Assembly: GCF_006265175.1 (NCBI RefSeq) | Contig: NZ_VDCQ01000044.1 | Location: 17,626-81,625, forward strand | Reading direction: 5' to 3' | Origin: Paenibacillus hemerocallicola | GTDB lineage: Bacteria > Bacillota > Bacilli > Paenibacillales > NBRC-103111 | Length of the DNA: 64,000 nucleotides | Notes under the pieces: model-generated | Seen by the model: the letters and a program-made list of their open reading frames with translations, nothing else | What the model was told of the DNA's origin: nothing | Database searches by the model: none | Shown: piece by piece, positions 55,190 through 62,415 of the stretch | Layout of the letters: every line of letters begins with the position of its first letter | Position numbering within the stretch: position 1 is the first letter of the stretch | Made by a program: the position numbers and the translations under genes

Positions 55190-55882
55190 TTACTTCTCCG
55201 TAGCTTCACCGGATGTCACATACGTCTCAAAGTACGCCTCTACCCTTCTCGCCACCTCATCTACAGAATCTGAGCCATCCACTTCGACATAGGGTAATCC
55301 ACGTGATATGACCTCTTGACGGAGATAATCCCTCAAAAGAGCTTCTCGACCAAAAAAGTTGCTCTGAAATCGTACCGGATCGCTCGATCTAATTCTCAGT
55401 TGTGGTTTGTCTCTTTTGGCGGCTGACTCTAGGGCAAACTCCTCGGTCGGCAATAGCCAAATTGCCTGATGGATATCCGAGAGTAGCGGCTGAACCAGTT
55501 TTGGAAAGAGTCGAGGGCCCTCCACCAAGATTTTGGGCCACTTGGGCATGGCCTGAAGATCCTCGCAGATCATGGGGAATCGCTCGTCGTTGGTGGTGAG
55601 GATATCGCGAAACATGGCCTCGGGTGTGGTGTATACCCAATTGTCGTCGATCGTCTTACCTAACCCTCTGTACATCGCGGGATGTAACGCAGGATCGGCA
55701 CGAGCGATGAAATGGTTATGCTCATGGAAATCGCAAGGGTAAATTTGCCAGCGATGCCGTTCTGCGAGCATACGCGTAACAGTGCTCTTGCCCGAATCCG
55801 AAGCACCGCCTATCCACAGTACATGGGATAAAGAATCCCTAAGCTCCTTAGTAGCTTCATACCCTTCTGACAAGAGCATCAT
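55190..55882 (-). CDS. P-loop NTPase/kinase-like protein
   Basis: 230 residues. Walker A is WIGGASDSGKSTVTRMLAE (about 23-41). After it come YPCDFHEHNHFI and a nucleoside-kinase-like pattern (ILVEGPRLFPKLVQPLLSDI; AIWLLPTEEF); the C-terminal part has LRDYLRQEVISRGLPYVEVDGSD. This is the plan of small AAA_33/adenylate-kinase-like proteins. Two adjacent ATGs follow AAGGGAG; the second (55879) has slightly better spacing. Substrate unknown. Confidence 0.8.
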   Translation of the reverse strand: MMLLSEGYEATKELRDSLSHVLWIGGASDSGKSTVTRMLAERHRWQIYPCDFHEHNHFIARADPALHPAMYRGLGKTIDDNWVYTTPEAMFRDILTTNDERFPMICEDLQAMPKWPKILVEGPRLFPKLVQPLLSDIHQAIWLLPTEEFALESAAKRDKPQLRIRSSDPVRFQSNFFGREALLRDYLRQEVISRGLPYVEVDGSDSVDEVARRVEAYFETYVTSGEATEK

Positions 55883-56049
55883 CTCCCTTACCTCTATTCA
55901 GGCAAGAGTTTAACATATGCTTTTTGGATAAAACAGTCTGTTTTTTCAGTTGTCACTTTGGTATCATTAACTTAAAGCAAGAGTAGCAATATTGCCCTTG
56001 AAAGAGGCTGCTGAGAAAGTCGGCAACCTTTTTTTGCGTTTACTTCGCT

Positions 56050-56125
56050 ATTCTGCCCGTTCGTATCGTTGAGAAAGGCAGCCGATCGCAAACCGGCTGC
56101 CGTCATGTAACAATTGAACTCTCGT
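56050..56125. repeat. Palindromic interspersed element, copy 11 (most complete)
   Basis: ATTCTGCCCGTTCGTATCGT, TGAGAAA, hairpin GGCAGCCG/CGGCTGCC (56077-56101), then GTCATGTAACAATTGAACTC. It defines the family layout: CTGCCCGTT word, TGAG, hairpin, GTCnTGT, TnAACT. Confidence 0.6.
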
Positions 56126-56153
56126 ACCTTTAGTTTAACAAATTGTGTTTTTA

Positions 56154-56354
56154 TCATAATTTAATGACGAAATCATTATAACCCTCTGCAACAGGTTTTC
56201 CATCTGACACTTTTAACATTAATTTATTTGGGAGCGCAATAAAACTGACCTGGGTACTCTTTCGACAAACCGGGTAATCACCAGCTTTGTTGCTTAAAAC
56301 TGTCTTCAAATGTGTTCGGTTAGTTGGCTTTGCGAGAGTAATTGGCCTAAAGCC
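56154..56354 (-). pseudogene. Unidentified coding-like remnant downstream of merR-ftsZ-like gene
   Basis: A 66-codon frame opens directly after a stop and reads GFRPITLAKPTNRTHLKTVL, then SNKAGDYPVCRKSTQVSFIA, ending EGYNDFVIKL. It has normal protein composition but no start with a ribosome site; an internal TTG may serve. I cannot name the family. It follows the MerR/FtsZ-like gene in the same direction at 40 bp. Confidence 0.4.
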
Positions 56355-56394
56355 TTATGCAATGCTAAACGTCTAACAAATGCAATCGGTATTC

Positions 56395-57669
56395 CTACAC
56401 TATTACATGCTTCCTGGTTATAAGCGTTTCTACATTCTCATCTGAAGATGATTCCTCTTTCTTGTCGAAACCTGTTAGGATCAAAGTTACTATTATATCG
56501 TCATTTACTTCATTATCAATAACAGTTCCGAAAATTAGATTGGTTTTATATCCTATTTTGTTCCTTACAATGTTTAAGACTTGATCAACATCCGGAATTG
56601 TCAGATCGTCTGAAGCTGTAATATTCAATAATGCACATGAGGTATCCTCAATGACTTTTTTATGAAGGAATGAATTTGAAAATATTTGTTCCATTACGGC
56701 GGCTATTTTGTTCAAACCGGATGCCCTTCCGAAGCTCAGATAAGCCCTGCCCTTCTTCTTAATAAGAGTTTGAATATCACGGATATGGATATGAGTTTTT
56801 AAAATAAGTGATGATAAGTATACCACTGAGTCTACAATTATGTCCTCATGGGAATTAGAGGTGCTTTCCGAGAAATCAAACAAAAGATCGACATGATTTA
56901 TTAATTCTTGAACACGGTGATTGACTCCGTTTCCCATTGGGGAATCGTTTATTATTCCAACAGTATGAATACCTAATTTCTGTGCTTCTTGTGCAATAGT
57001 TGAAGCAATACCATTATCGACATGGGTAAGAATAAACAAAAGTTCAGCGTCTTCAATTGCTTTCCTGACTCGGTGAATTTCTTCTTGAATGCCTATTTCA
57101 TAAGAAGATCCTTGTAATTGAATGGATTTGCTAAACCTGGAGTTTGATAATGGTTCTTCTTCATAGCCGATATGTATGATTTCTAGATTTTTGTCCGCAC
57201 ACTTCAAACCCTCTAATACATTTATATGACATCCTACCCCTATTACCTTGACTAAAGATTTCGTCCGAAGCAGATCATTTATTTCATCTGTCTTTTTCAT
57301 TGAAACCTCCCGAAGGGCCTCCAACGGATCTCCTTTGAAGTGGGACAATACAGTTTCCAAGACCTCTTGCTTAAGAAGTATCTCCGCTTTGTCTTTTTGA
57401 AGTCGCTCAATGTGTTCATCCAACAAATGGATGAATGAATCCGGTTCAATCCCATTAAATACAGTTTTAATCTCTCGGAGAGAAAGTCCCATTTTTTTAA
57501 GAATCAGAATGATTCCTAGTTTTCCCTTCTCCAAATCACTGTAAAAACGGTAATTGTTTTCCGATGTTTTACTTGGGACTAATAACCCGATTTCCTCATA
57601 GTATCTGATTGCCCTAATTGAAATCCCCATACTCGAGGACATTTCTCCTATACTAATTAACGTGTCCAT
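56395..57669 (-). CDS. MerR-type regulator fused to an FtsZ/tubulin-like domain
   Basis: 424 residues, ATG nine bases after GAGGAGG. Residues 5-75 are a MerR winged helix (ISIGEMSSSMGISIRAIRYY, KKMGLSLREI); 76-112 form its dimerisation coiled coil. From about 138 to 402 the sequence follows FtsZ throughout: VKVIGVG (FtsZ IKVIGVGG), AIEDAELLFILTHVDNG (FtsZ ALKGADMVFVTAGMGGG), KLGIHTVGII, AYLSFGRASGLNKIAAVME (FtsZ ALMGIGxAxGENRA), CALLNITASDDLTIPDV (FtsZ VLMNITGGxxLSLxEV), NLIFGTVIDNEVNDDIIVTL and ILTGFD. The GGGTGTG GTP loop is replaced by HVDNGIAST, the GG(A/G)GxN loop by GCHIN, and the T7 catalytic loop (NxDFAD) by HIHIRD. It is therefore predicted to be a DNA-binding pseudo-GTPase. A Ser/Glu linker and a VETLITRK tail end it. 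Confidence 0.88.
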   Translation of the reverse strand: MDTLISIGEMSSSMGISIRAIRYYEEIGLLVPSKTSENNYRFYSDLEKGKLGIILILKKMGLSLREIKTVFNGIEPDSFIHLLDEHIERLQKDKAEILLKQEVLETVLSHFKGDPLEALREVSMKKTDEINDLLRTKSLVKVIGVGCHINVLEGLKCADKNLEIIHIGYEEEPLSNSRFSKSIQLQGSSYEIGIQEEIHRVRKAIEDAELLFILTHVDNGIASTIAQEAQKLGIHTVGIINDSPMGNGVNHRVQELINHVDLLFDFSESTSNSHEDIIVDSVVYLSSLILKTHIHIRDIQTLIKKKGRAYLSFGRASGLNKIAAVMEQIFSNSFLHKKVIEDTSCALLNITASDDLTIPDVDQVLNIVRNKIGYKTNLIFGTVIDNEVNDDIIVTLILTGFDKKEESSSDENVETLITRKHVIV

Positions 57670-57694
57670 CCTATTATTCCTCCTCTCTCCTTGA

Positions 57695-57725
57695 ATTGTA
57701 CTGTCTTCCGCAACGGAAGAGTCAA
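57695..57725 (-). promoter_or_regulatory. MerR-type promoter with 19-bp spacer and central dyad
   Basis: On the minus strand TTGACT (57725-57720) and TACAAT (57700-57695) are separated by 19 bp instead of 17. The spacer holds the perfect inverted repeat CTTCCG-TTG-CGGAAG (57719-57705). Over-long spacers with a central dyad are diagnostic of MerR-activated promoters. It drives the MerR/FtsZ-like gene. Confidence 0.8.
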
Positions 57726-57740
57726 GGTTTTGATTGTTGA

Positions 57741-57775
57741 ATTCTGCCCGTTAGCTTAATGCCCTCCGCCGGTCT
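57741..57775. repeat. Palindromic interspersed element, copy 12 (partial)
   Basis: ATTCTGCCCGTTAGCTTAAT then GCCCTCCGCCGG. Left part only. Confidence 0.4.
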
Positions 57776-57806
57776 AAAACTTTATTTTCTTTTGACAGCT
57801 GCTCAC

Positions 57807-57840
57807 CCGCCTGCGGGTGCAAGCCGGCTTGCTTTGTCGT
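57807..57840 (-). terminator. Hairpins downstream of the HxlR gene
   Basis: CACCCGCCTGCGGGTG and CAAGCCGGCTTG are adjacent palindromes within 60 bp of the HxlR stop codon. Confidence 0.5.
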
Positions 57841-57864
57841 GACGGCATTTGCACTTCCTTAGGG

Positions 57865-58209
57865 TCAACCGGTTTCATTCATGTAATCGATATGCTTATA
57901 GCCCCAGCCGCACATGTCAGTCAGCACGCCGCTTAACGATTGCCCATGCTCTGACAAACAATATTCGACTTTCGGCGGAATTTCCTGATACACCTTGCGT
58001 ACGACCAACCCGTCCTGCTCCAGCTCGCGGAGCTGATTCGTCAGCATGCCCTGCGTAACGTTCGGAAGCAGCCGCCGCAGCTCCCCGAACCGTTTGGTTC
58101 CCTGATTCAACAAAATGAACAGGATGAGCGGCTTCCATTTGCCTCCGATCACCTGCAGCGTCGTCAAAATTCCTTGCGTCGTATTCGGTTCGTGCGTGCT
58201 CCCTCTCAT
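57865..58209 (-). CDS. HxlR-family winged-helix regulator
   Basis: 114 residues, ATG behind GGGGA. The sequence is a complete HxlR domain: [20 protein letters not shown] (about 18-37), [20 protein letters not shown] with the recognition helix, and [20 protein letters not shown] (wing). HxlR proteins respond to aldehydes, quinones or redox through cysteines; one Cys is seen in [10 protein letters not shown] and one in DMCGWGY. It is divergent from a quinone-reductase-like gene, with two identical-architecture operators between them. Confidence 0.92.
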   Translation of the reverse strand: MRGSTHEPNTTQGILTTLQVIGGKWKPLILFILLNQGTKRFGELRRLLPNVTQGMLTNQLRELEQDGLVVRKVYQEIPPKVEYCLSEHGQSLSGVLTDMCGWGYKHIDYMNETG

Positions 58210-58283
58210 GTCCCCGCTCCCCAGCCTTTCGCCTTTGTCCGTTATTCTTATCTTTACAGTAACAGAGAATGCGGATTTGAAAC

Positions 58284-58304
58284 AGTACTACCAAATTTCG
58301 TACT
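58284..58304. promoter_or_regulatory. HxlR operator candidate 1
   Basis: AGTAC-N11-GTACT, 75 bp upstream of the HxlR start. Same half-sites and spacing as the second site. Confidence 0.6.
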
Positions 58305-58367
58305 TGGTACGGTTTATGATACCGACTCCGCAGGCCAAGCGGCGTCTAACGTACGCTCGACAGGACT

Positions 58368-58390
58368 AAGTACGAATAAAATGCGTACTT
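58368..58390. promoter_or_regulatory. HxlR operator candidate 2
   Basis: AAGTACG-N9-CGTACTT, i.e. AGTAC-N11-GTACT, about 70 bp upstream of the reductase start. Matches the spacing of candidate 1. Confidence 0.65.
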
Positions 58391-58460
58391 TTCAACCGCA
58401 AGATTCCACACCATAATTGGGGGTGTCAATGACGAACACTGAATTGAGAGGAAGATGAAC

Positions 58461-59000
58461 ATGAACATTATGGTGATTGCAGCCCACCCGAGCCTGAAAC
58501 AATCGCGCGCCAACCGGGCGTTTACGCAAGAGCTTGCCCGCCATGCCGGCGTTTATGTTCGCGATTTGTACCAAATGTACCCCGACTGGCGGATTGATGC
58601 GGAGAAGGAGCAGCAATTGTTGCTGGTGCATGACCGGATCGTTTTTCAGTTCCCCTTTTACTGGTACAGCTGCCCTCCGCTTTTGAAAAAGTGGTTTGAC
58701 GACGTATTCACGTACGGCTGGGCTTTCGGATCGGGCGGAGATCATCTGAAAGGCAAATCATTTATCGTCGCCACGACGGCGGGCGGCTCGGAAAACGGGT
58801 ACCGTGCGGGTGGAGACAACTGGTTCACGGTTGATGAATTGCTGCGGCCGATCCAAAGTACGATTACCCGCTGCAACGGCATATTTCTCCCTGCATTCGT
58901 CACCTATAACGCCGACCGGGGAACGGATGCTTATTTGTCGCAGGAGGCTCGGCGGTATGCAGCATATATTCAATCGGAGTTGGAAGTCCTCGTACACTAA
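58461..59000 (+). CDS. Flavodoxin-fold NAD(P)H:quinone oxidoreductase (KefF/YwrO/MdaB type)
   Basis: Start at the ATG at 58461, eight bases after GAGGA (another ATG is two codons upstream). 179 residues: MVIAAHPSLKQSRANRAF (FMN-binding loop), then FQFPFYWYSCPPLLKKWFDD and YGWAFGSGGDHLKGKSF, which are the signatures of the YwrO/KefF group of FMN-dependent NAD(P)H reductases. They carry out two-electron quinone reduction. It is divergent from HxlR, its likely quinone- or aldehyde-sensing repressor. Confidence 0.92.
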   Translation: MNIMVIAAHPSLKQSRANRAFTQELARHAGVYVRDLYQMYPDWRIDAEKEQQLLLVHDRIVFQFPFYWYSCPPLLKKWFDDVFTYGWAFGSGGDHLKGKSFIVATTAGGSENGYRAGGDNWFTVDELLRPIQSTITRCNGIFLPAFVTYNADRGTDAYLSQEARRYAAYIQSELEVLVH

Positions 59001-59433
59001 GTCTTAACCAACCGCCTAGAGACGCCGCAACGCGCAACGGAGACCCGCCCGCGAAAAAGGATGAAGCGCTTCGCCACTGCTCCGTCCGCCGAACGTCGAG
59101 GTCGCAATGCCGGTAACGAACCATATTCCGGGCGGCGGCAGAGTAAAGGTCTGGCTTCTGCCCGGATTGGGGACGGCTGCTTCCCTTGTGCATTACTGCG
59201 ATCCTTATGTCCATCGTGCCCGGCAGCCGCCGCGTTGGCGTCTTGGATCCAATCCAACGGATATGTTTCGTCTGCACTTCTCCCGGTCCGGATCTACATA
59301 GCAGTCGACAAACACATTGTCCTCTGCAAAGTAGGCGGCCTGACTCCAACTATTATCTTGAATATACTGCTGGATCCATCATTTTATCGCCATCTGATAA
59401 AACCGGCCAGAAAATAAATCCCCAACGTCATAT
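59001..59433. other. 433-bp region with unassigned coding-like remnants
   Basis: On the minus strand a frame around 59215-59390 reads WIQQYIQDNSWSQAAYFAED then FVDCYVDPDREKCRRNISVG, possibly the ruin of a carbohydrate-active enzyme. On plus, a 64-codon frame (59107-59301) is also open. Neither has a family I recognise. Confidence 0.35.
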
Positions 59434-59580
59434 TTACTCAGGATGAATGGTGATGAGGTCCCGGTCGCCCTCGATTGTCAGCGACGCACGGCGAAAGACG
59501 TCGCGCAGCGTATCGACGTCGTCGACGACTGCGTTTCTAATGGCGAGGTTAGACGAATATATAGGCTTTTTTTCATTCAC
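59434..59580 (-). pseudogene. GNAT acetyltransferase, N-terminal remnant
   Basis: GTG 59580 with AAGGAG eight bases upstream. The 48-residue product ends ...AIRNAVVDDVDTLRDVFRRA then SLTIEGDRDLITIHPE, the first strand and helices of a GNAT domain, and stops before the acetyl-CoA loop. Intact relatives have about 150 residues. Confidence 0.7.
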
Positions 59581-59601
59581 GGCAGCGTCTCCTTTTAAGG
59601 A

Positions 59602-59886
59602 AAATCCAGCAGCAGCTCGGCCACAGCCATTCTGATCATCGATACCATGCATGCCGCCATTCAAGCCGGCGCTTCTGCATCGTATGTGCTGATAGATAGC
59701 TGGTTTACATAGGCTCCGCTGATTCAAGAAGTGATCAGCCGCAGGCTACAGATGATCGACATGGTTAAGAACGATAACAAGCGCTGTCACTTAAATGGCC
59801 AGCGATTATGCTTGAAAAAGCTGTATATGAAAGTAGCAAGAGATCATCCGAATTTATGTGATGCGCTGGGAAATTTGTCCAACTGA
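59602..59886 (+). pseudogene. IS4-type transposase, internal remnant
   Basis: The frame reads AAIQAGASASYVLIDSWFT, an in-frame TAG, then APLIQEVISRRLQMIDMVKN and DNKRCHLNGQRLCLKKLY. This is the DDE core around the second Asp (VLxDSWF) of IS4-family transposases. Both ends are missing and no terminal repeats were found. It overlaps the ribosome site region of the GNAT remnant on the other strand. Confidence 0.75.
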
Positions 59887-59949
59887 TAAAGAAATTCCGA
59901 GAGGCTATTTCAATAATATCCTCTCGGTGTTCGTCGAGGCTTGCAGTAC

Positions 59950-60070
59950 AATTACAAACCCGGTTGACAGTCGTTCCGTTGATAAATGCCTGTATATTCG
60001 CCACTGTGGTATCCATCAGTCGAATCCGCGCTTCTTTCAAAAATTCCGGCAGCGCCACCCGGGTTTATCG
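59950..60070 (-). pseudogene. Possible D-2-hydroxyacid dehydrogenase C-terminal remnant
   Basis: The minus frame ALPEFLKEARIRLMDTTVAN then IQAFINGTTVNRV resembles the end of 2-hydroxyacid dehydrogenases. Very short; assignment tentative. It follows the RraA-like gene in the same direction. Confidence 0.3.
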
Positions 60071-60178
60071 CTCTGCCTCGCCCGGTGCGGAGCCTTCCGC
60101 TTCGTCAAGCGCAGTATGTTTCTATCGTATCCTCCCGCAGCATTTTACCGCGACCCTTTCTGGCTTGCATTAATCCAA

Positions 60179-60925
60179 TCACCACTCGCCAGAAGCGCGG
60201 AATTTGTTCCTGACGTTCTCACCAAATTGTTTTCCCGCTTGATTGATTTCTGAAAGCAGTTGCTCTACGCTCAAACCCGTGGCGCTTCTAACTGCAGGAA
60301 TGACGGTCTGGCACTCGTTTGCATCCATAAAGAGTGTCGCTTCCAGCAATCGCGCCTCATCCTCTTCCGGAATTACGATAAAACCATGCTTGTCGGCATG
60401 AACAAGTTGTCCCGGCTTCACTTTGCAACCGAACACTTCTACTTCAACTCCCCATTGTACCGGCGTGCTGTAAGCATGCCCGACACATGTCCTGCGGGCA
60501 ATCGCCTTAAAACCGGCATTGCACATTTCATCGACATCCCGGATTGCTCCGTCTGTAATTGTTCCGACGCAGCCAAGCGCACGATGAGTGTTGCTGTTTA
60601 CCTCTCCCCAAAACGATCCTATGACAGATGGTTTATCCAAATCCTGAACAATTACAATTTTCGGACCGGGAATACTGGCAACATATTGGAAATATTCACT
60701 TGCGGCGTTAGGATTTGCCTTGCGATGGTTCGGATTGCTTGGCTCAATTACAACCGTAATGGCATAACCGACCATGGTGCCCATATGCGGCATGAAATCC
60801 CTTGTCTCTTCCAGATTAAATCCCCGGGTGATGTCACTTCTGGTAATGATTTCCCAACCGTTATAAATCGTAGGCGTGTTCCAACGTTTAAGTTTCAACA
60901 ACTCGGCGTGTGATAAATTGGTCAT
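60179..60925 (-). CDS. RraA/HMG-aldolase-family protein
   Basis: The ATG at 60925 is favoured (AAAGGA eight bases upstream); in-frame ATGs at 60934 and an earlier codon also exist. About 248 residues. Core motifs: GSFWGEVNSNTHRALGCVGT, ITDGAIRDVDEM with the Gly-Ala-x-Arg-Asp of the family active site, and VKPGQLVHADKHGFIVIPEE. These proteins act as aldolases or decarboxylases on 4-hydroxy-4-methyl-2-oxoglutarate-like acids, or as RNase E regulators in enterobacteria. Here, next to sialidase-like and sugar permease remnants, sugar-acid catabolism is likely. Confidence 0.88.
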   Translation of the reverse strand: MTNLSHAELLKLKRWNTPTIYNGWEIITRSDITRGFNLEETRDFMPHMGTMVGYAITVVIEPSNPNHRKANPNAASEYFQYVASIPGPKIVIVQDLDKPSVIGSFWGEVNSNTHRALGCVGTITDGAIRDVDEMCNAGFKAIARRTCVGHAYSTPVQWGVEVEVFGCKVKPGQLVHADKHGFIVIPEEDEARLLEATLFMDANECQTVIPAVRSATGLSVEQLLSEINQAGKQFGENVRNKFRASGEW

Positions 60926-60954
60926 GTTCTCCATCCTTTCAAATGTAAATCGCA

Positions 60955-61041
60955 CTACTTCTCCGAACCAAGGGCAATCTCGTTAATAAAGCTCTTTTGG
61001 AACAGCAAGAACAGGATGATCAGCGGCAGAGCGGCCGGAAA
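60955..61041 (-). pseudogene. LplC/MalG-type sugar permease, C-terminal remnant
   Basis: The last 28 codons read FPAALPLIILFLLFQKSFIN then EIALGSEK, which is the final membrane helix and the EGIALGxxKG-like tail of carbohydrate permeases. It is fused to the terminator hairpin of the upstream sialidase-like gene, so transcription would stop before it. Mirrors the N-terminal permease stub at 51635-51769. Confidence 0.8.
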
Positions 61042-61061
61042 AGCCCCGGTAACCCGGGGCT
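61042..61061 (-). terminator. Terminator of the sialidase-like gene
   Basis: AGCCCCGG pairs with CCGGGGCT (loop of 4); TTTTCC follows on the minus strand. Starts 12 bp after the stop. Confidence 0.85.
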
Positions 61062-61072
61062 TCATCAGGCAA

Positions 61073-62386
61073 TTATTCAACATCGATAAAATATCGATAA
61101 CAGTCGGCCCACCATGTATATCCTTCCCGTTGACCAAGCTTTGCAAGGTATACCTCGATCATTCCGGTCTCGCGATCCTGTATGATGTTGAAGTTGGATA
61201 GCTGAAGCTTATCGGAATCACCCTCTTCCCGCTTATCTATCGTTGTAAGCGTGTCCTTCATCAGCAAACCGCGGTCGTCTACCTGAGCAATGATGAGCGG
61301 ATGACGGGGGAAGTTGCCATAGGTTGCATGATCGGAAATATTGCCGATCCAGTAGATCTTGTCGTTCTTTATGCTCCTGACAAAAGCGGAAATGGTCGCT
61401 GCCGAGTAGAACACCTCCCGATTGTCAAAATGCCACGGCACAGGGTCGGTGAACGTTCTTCCCCCGTCATCGGAATAACAGTACCACTTATGCGCAGGCG
61501 TTCCAGGTTCGATGCGCGTGTTCCAATTTTTGTTTTCCCAATTGGACCCGCGGAACACCGCCAAGATCCGGCCCGACGGCAGCATAACGGCGACCGGCTC
61601 ATCTACCCCTCTGGAAGATTTTAAGTCGCTGATCACGATCGGTCGGGAGAACGTAAGGTCATAATGCCCGCGAGATTCATTGAATATGCCGCGAACAACA
61701 ATCAGGCCGTTCATGATTTCGGAACAAGAGGGGAAAATCTCAGTTGCGCCAAGGTCGCGAATACGCAAGCAGGCGTGCATGGAAGCGCCAATCGGAAATA
61801 TAATTTCGCCGTTTTCCAGAACATCGACACCTAAACCCAAATAGGCCCGATTGTTGTTGGTATATGCCGGGTTTCTCCAGTTATCCGGATCAAAATCGGC
61901 GCCTTCCTCATACTTGATCAATTCGGTTGTTCGCTCATCGCTTCCCTCTTTTCTTATCGATAGCATGCTGTGGTCGACAAAACTTGCTTCGCCATGTCCC
62001 CAAAATCGCTTATAGGCCTTATGATGGCCGTCAAAGAAAACCCTGCGCATGTCAACGGATACAAAATGCCCGAAGTGAGGATTGAATGCCTCTTCCCCAT
62101 TATAAGTAGCCATTTCGTCTTCGCCTTTCGCCTCAACACTTCTGCTGTATACATCTTGCCATTCCCCCCAGGTTCGCCCGTTATCATCGGAGAATCGCTC
62201 GAATGCTGCATTGCTCCAATCCGATTCACCTTGCAAGCTCTTACGTTCCACTCTCCTAAGTCCCGTACTGTCTACATAACGTTGCGATCTCAGATCTGTC
62301 GTTTTTTTATCCGGGGATTCGACATATAGCTTTTTTCTCACCTTCATATTTGTACTCATGCTCCTCTCATCTTCGTCAAAGTTCAT
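61073..62386 (-). CDS. Sialidase-like (BNR/Asp-box) protein
   Basis: 437 residues from ATG 62386 (weak AGG site) or 428 from the ATG at 62359 (close after GAGGAG). Asp-box-like repeats are visible (FSDDNGRTWGEW at about 58, YSDDGGRTFTDP at about 295), with VMLPSGRILAVFRGSNW and IYWIGNISDHATYGNFPRHP strands of a six-bladed propeller. No signal peptide. Only distantly similar to the sialidase-like protein at 27-28.8 kb. Probably a cytoplasmic glycosidase or lyase on imported sugars. RraA lies downstream beyond a terminator and a permease remnant. Confidence 0.8.
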   Translation of the reverse strand: MNFDEDERSMSTNMKVRKKLYVESPDKKTTDLRSQRYVDSTGLRRVERKSLQGESDWSNAAFERFSDDNGRTWGEWQDVYSRSVEAKGEDEMATYNGEEAFNPHFGHFVSVDMRRVFFDGHHKAYKRFWGHGEASFVDHSMLSIRKEGSDERTTELIKYEEGADFDPDNWRNPAYTNNNRAYLGLGVDVLENGEIIFPIGASMHACLRIRDLGATEIFPSCSEIMNGLIVVRGIFNESRGHYDLTFSRPIVISDLKSSRGVDEPVAVMLPSGRILAVFRGSNWENKNWNTRIEPGTPAHKWYCYSDDGGRTFTDPVPWHFDNREVFYSAATISAFVRSIKNDKIYWIGNISDHATYGNFPRHPLIIAQVDDRGLLMKDTLTTIDKREEGDSDKLQLSNFNIIQDRETGMIEVYLAKLGQREGYTWWADCYRYFIDVE

Positions 62387-62415
62387 TCTTGCCTATCATT
62401 ATCCTTTGGCTAATA

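Larger units (their letters stand above)
55883..56394. other. 512-bp region: repeat copy 11 plus a coding-like remnant
   Basis: Contains the interspersed element (56050-56125) and a short minus-strand frame (56154-56354). Otherwise A/T-rich with no gene seen. Confidence 0.6.

Noticed and set aside
56395..57669. Alternative reading of the MerR C-terminal domain as a cobalamin-binding or BltR/BmrR-type drug-binding effector domain
   Set aside because: The order and sequence of segments (VKVIGVG, SFGRASGLNKIAA, LLNITASDDLTI, IFGTVIDNEVNDDI) follow FtsZ from end to end; no B12 DxHxxG motif or GyrI-like pattern is present.
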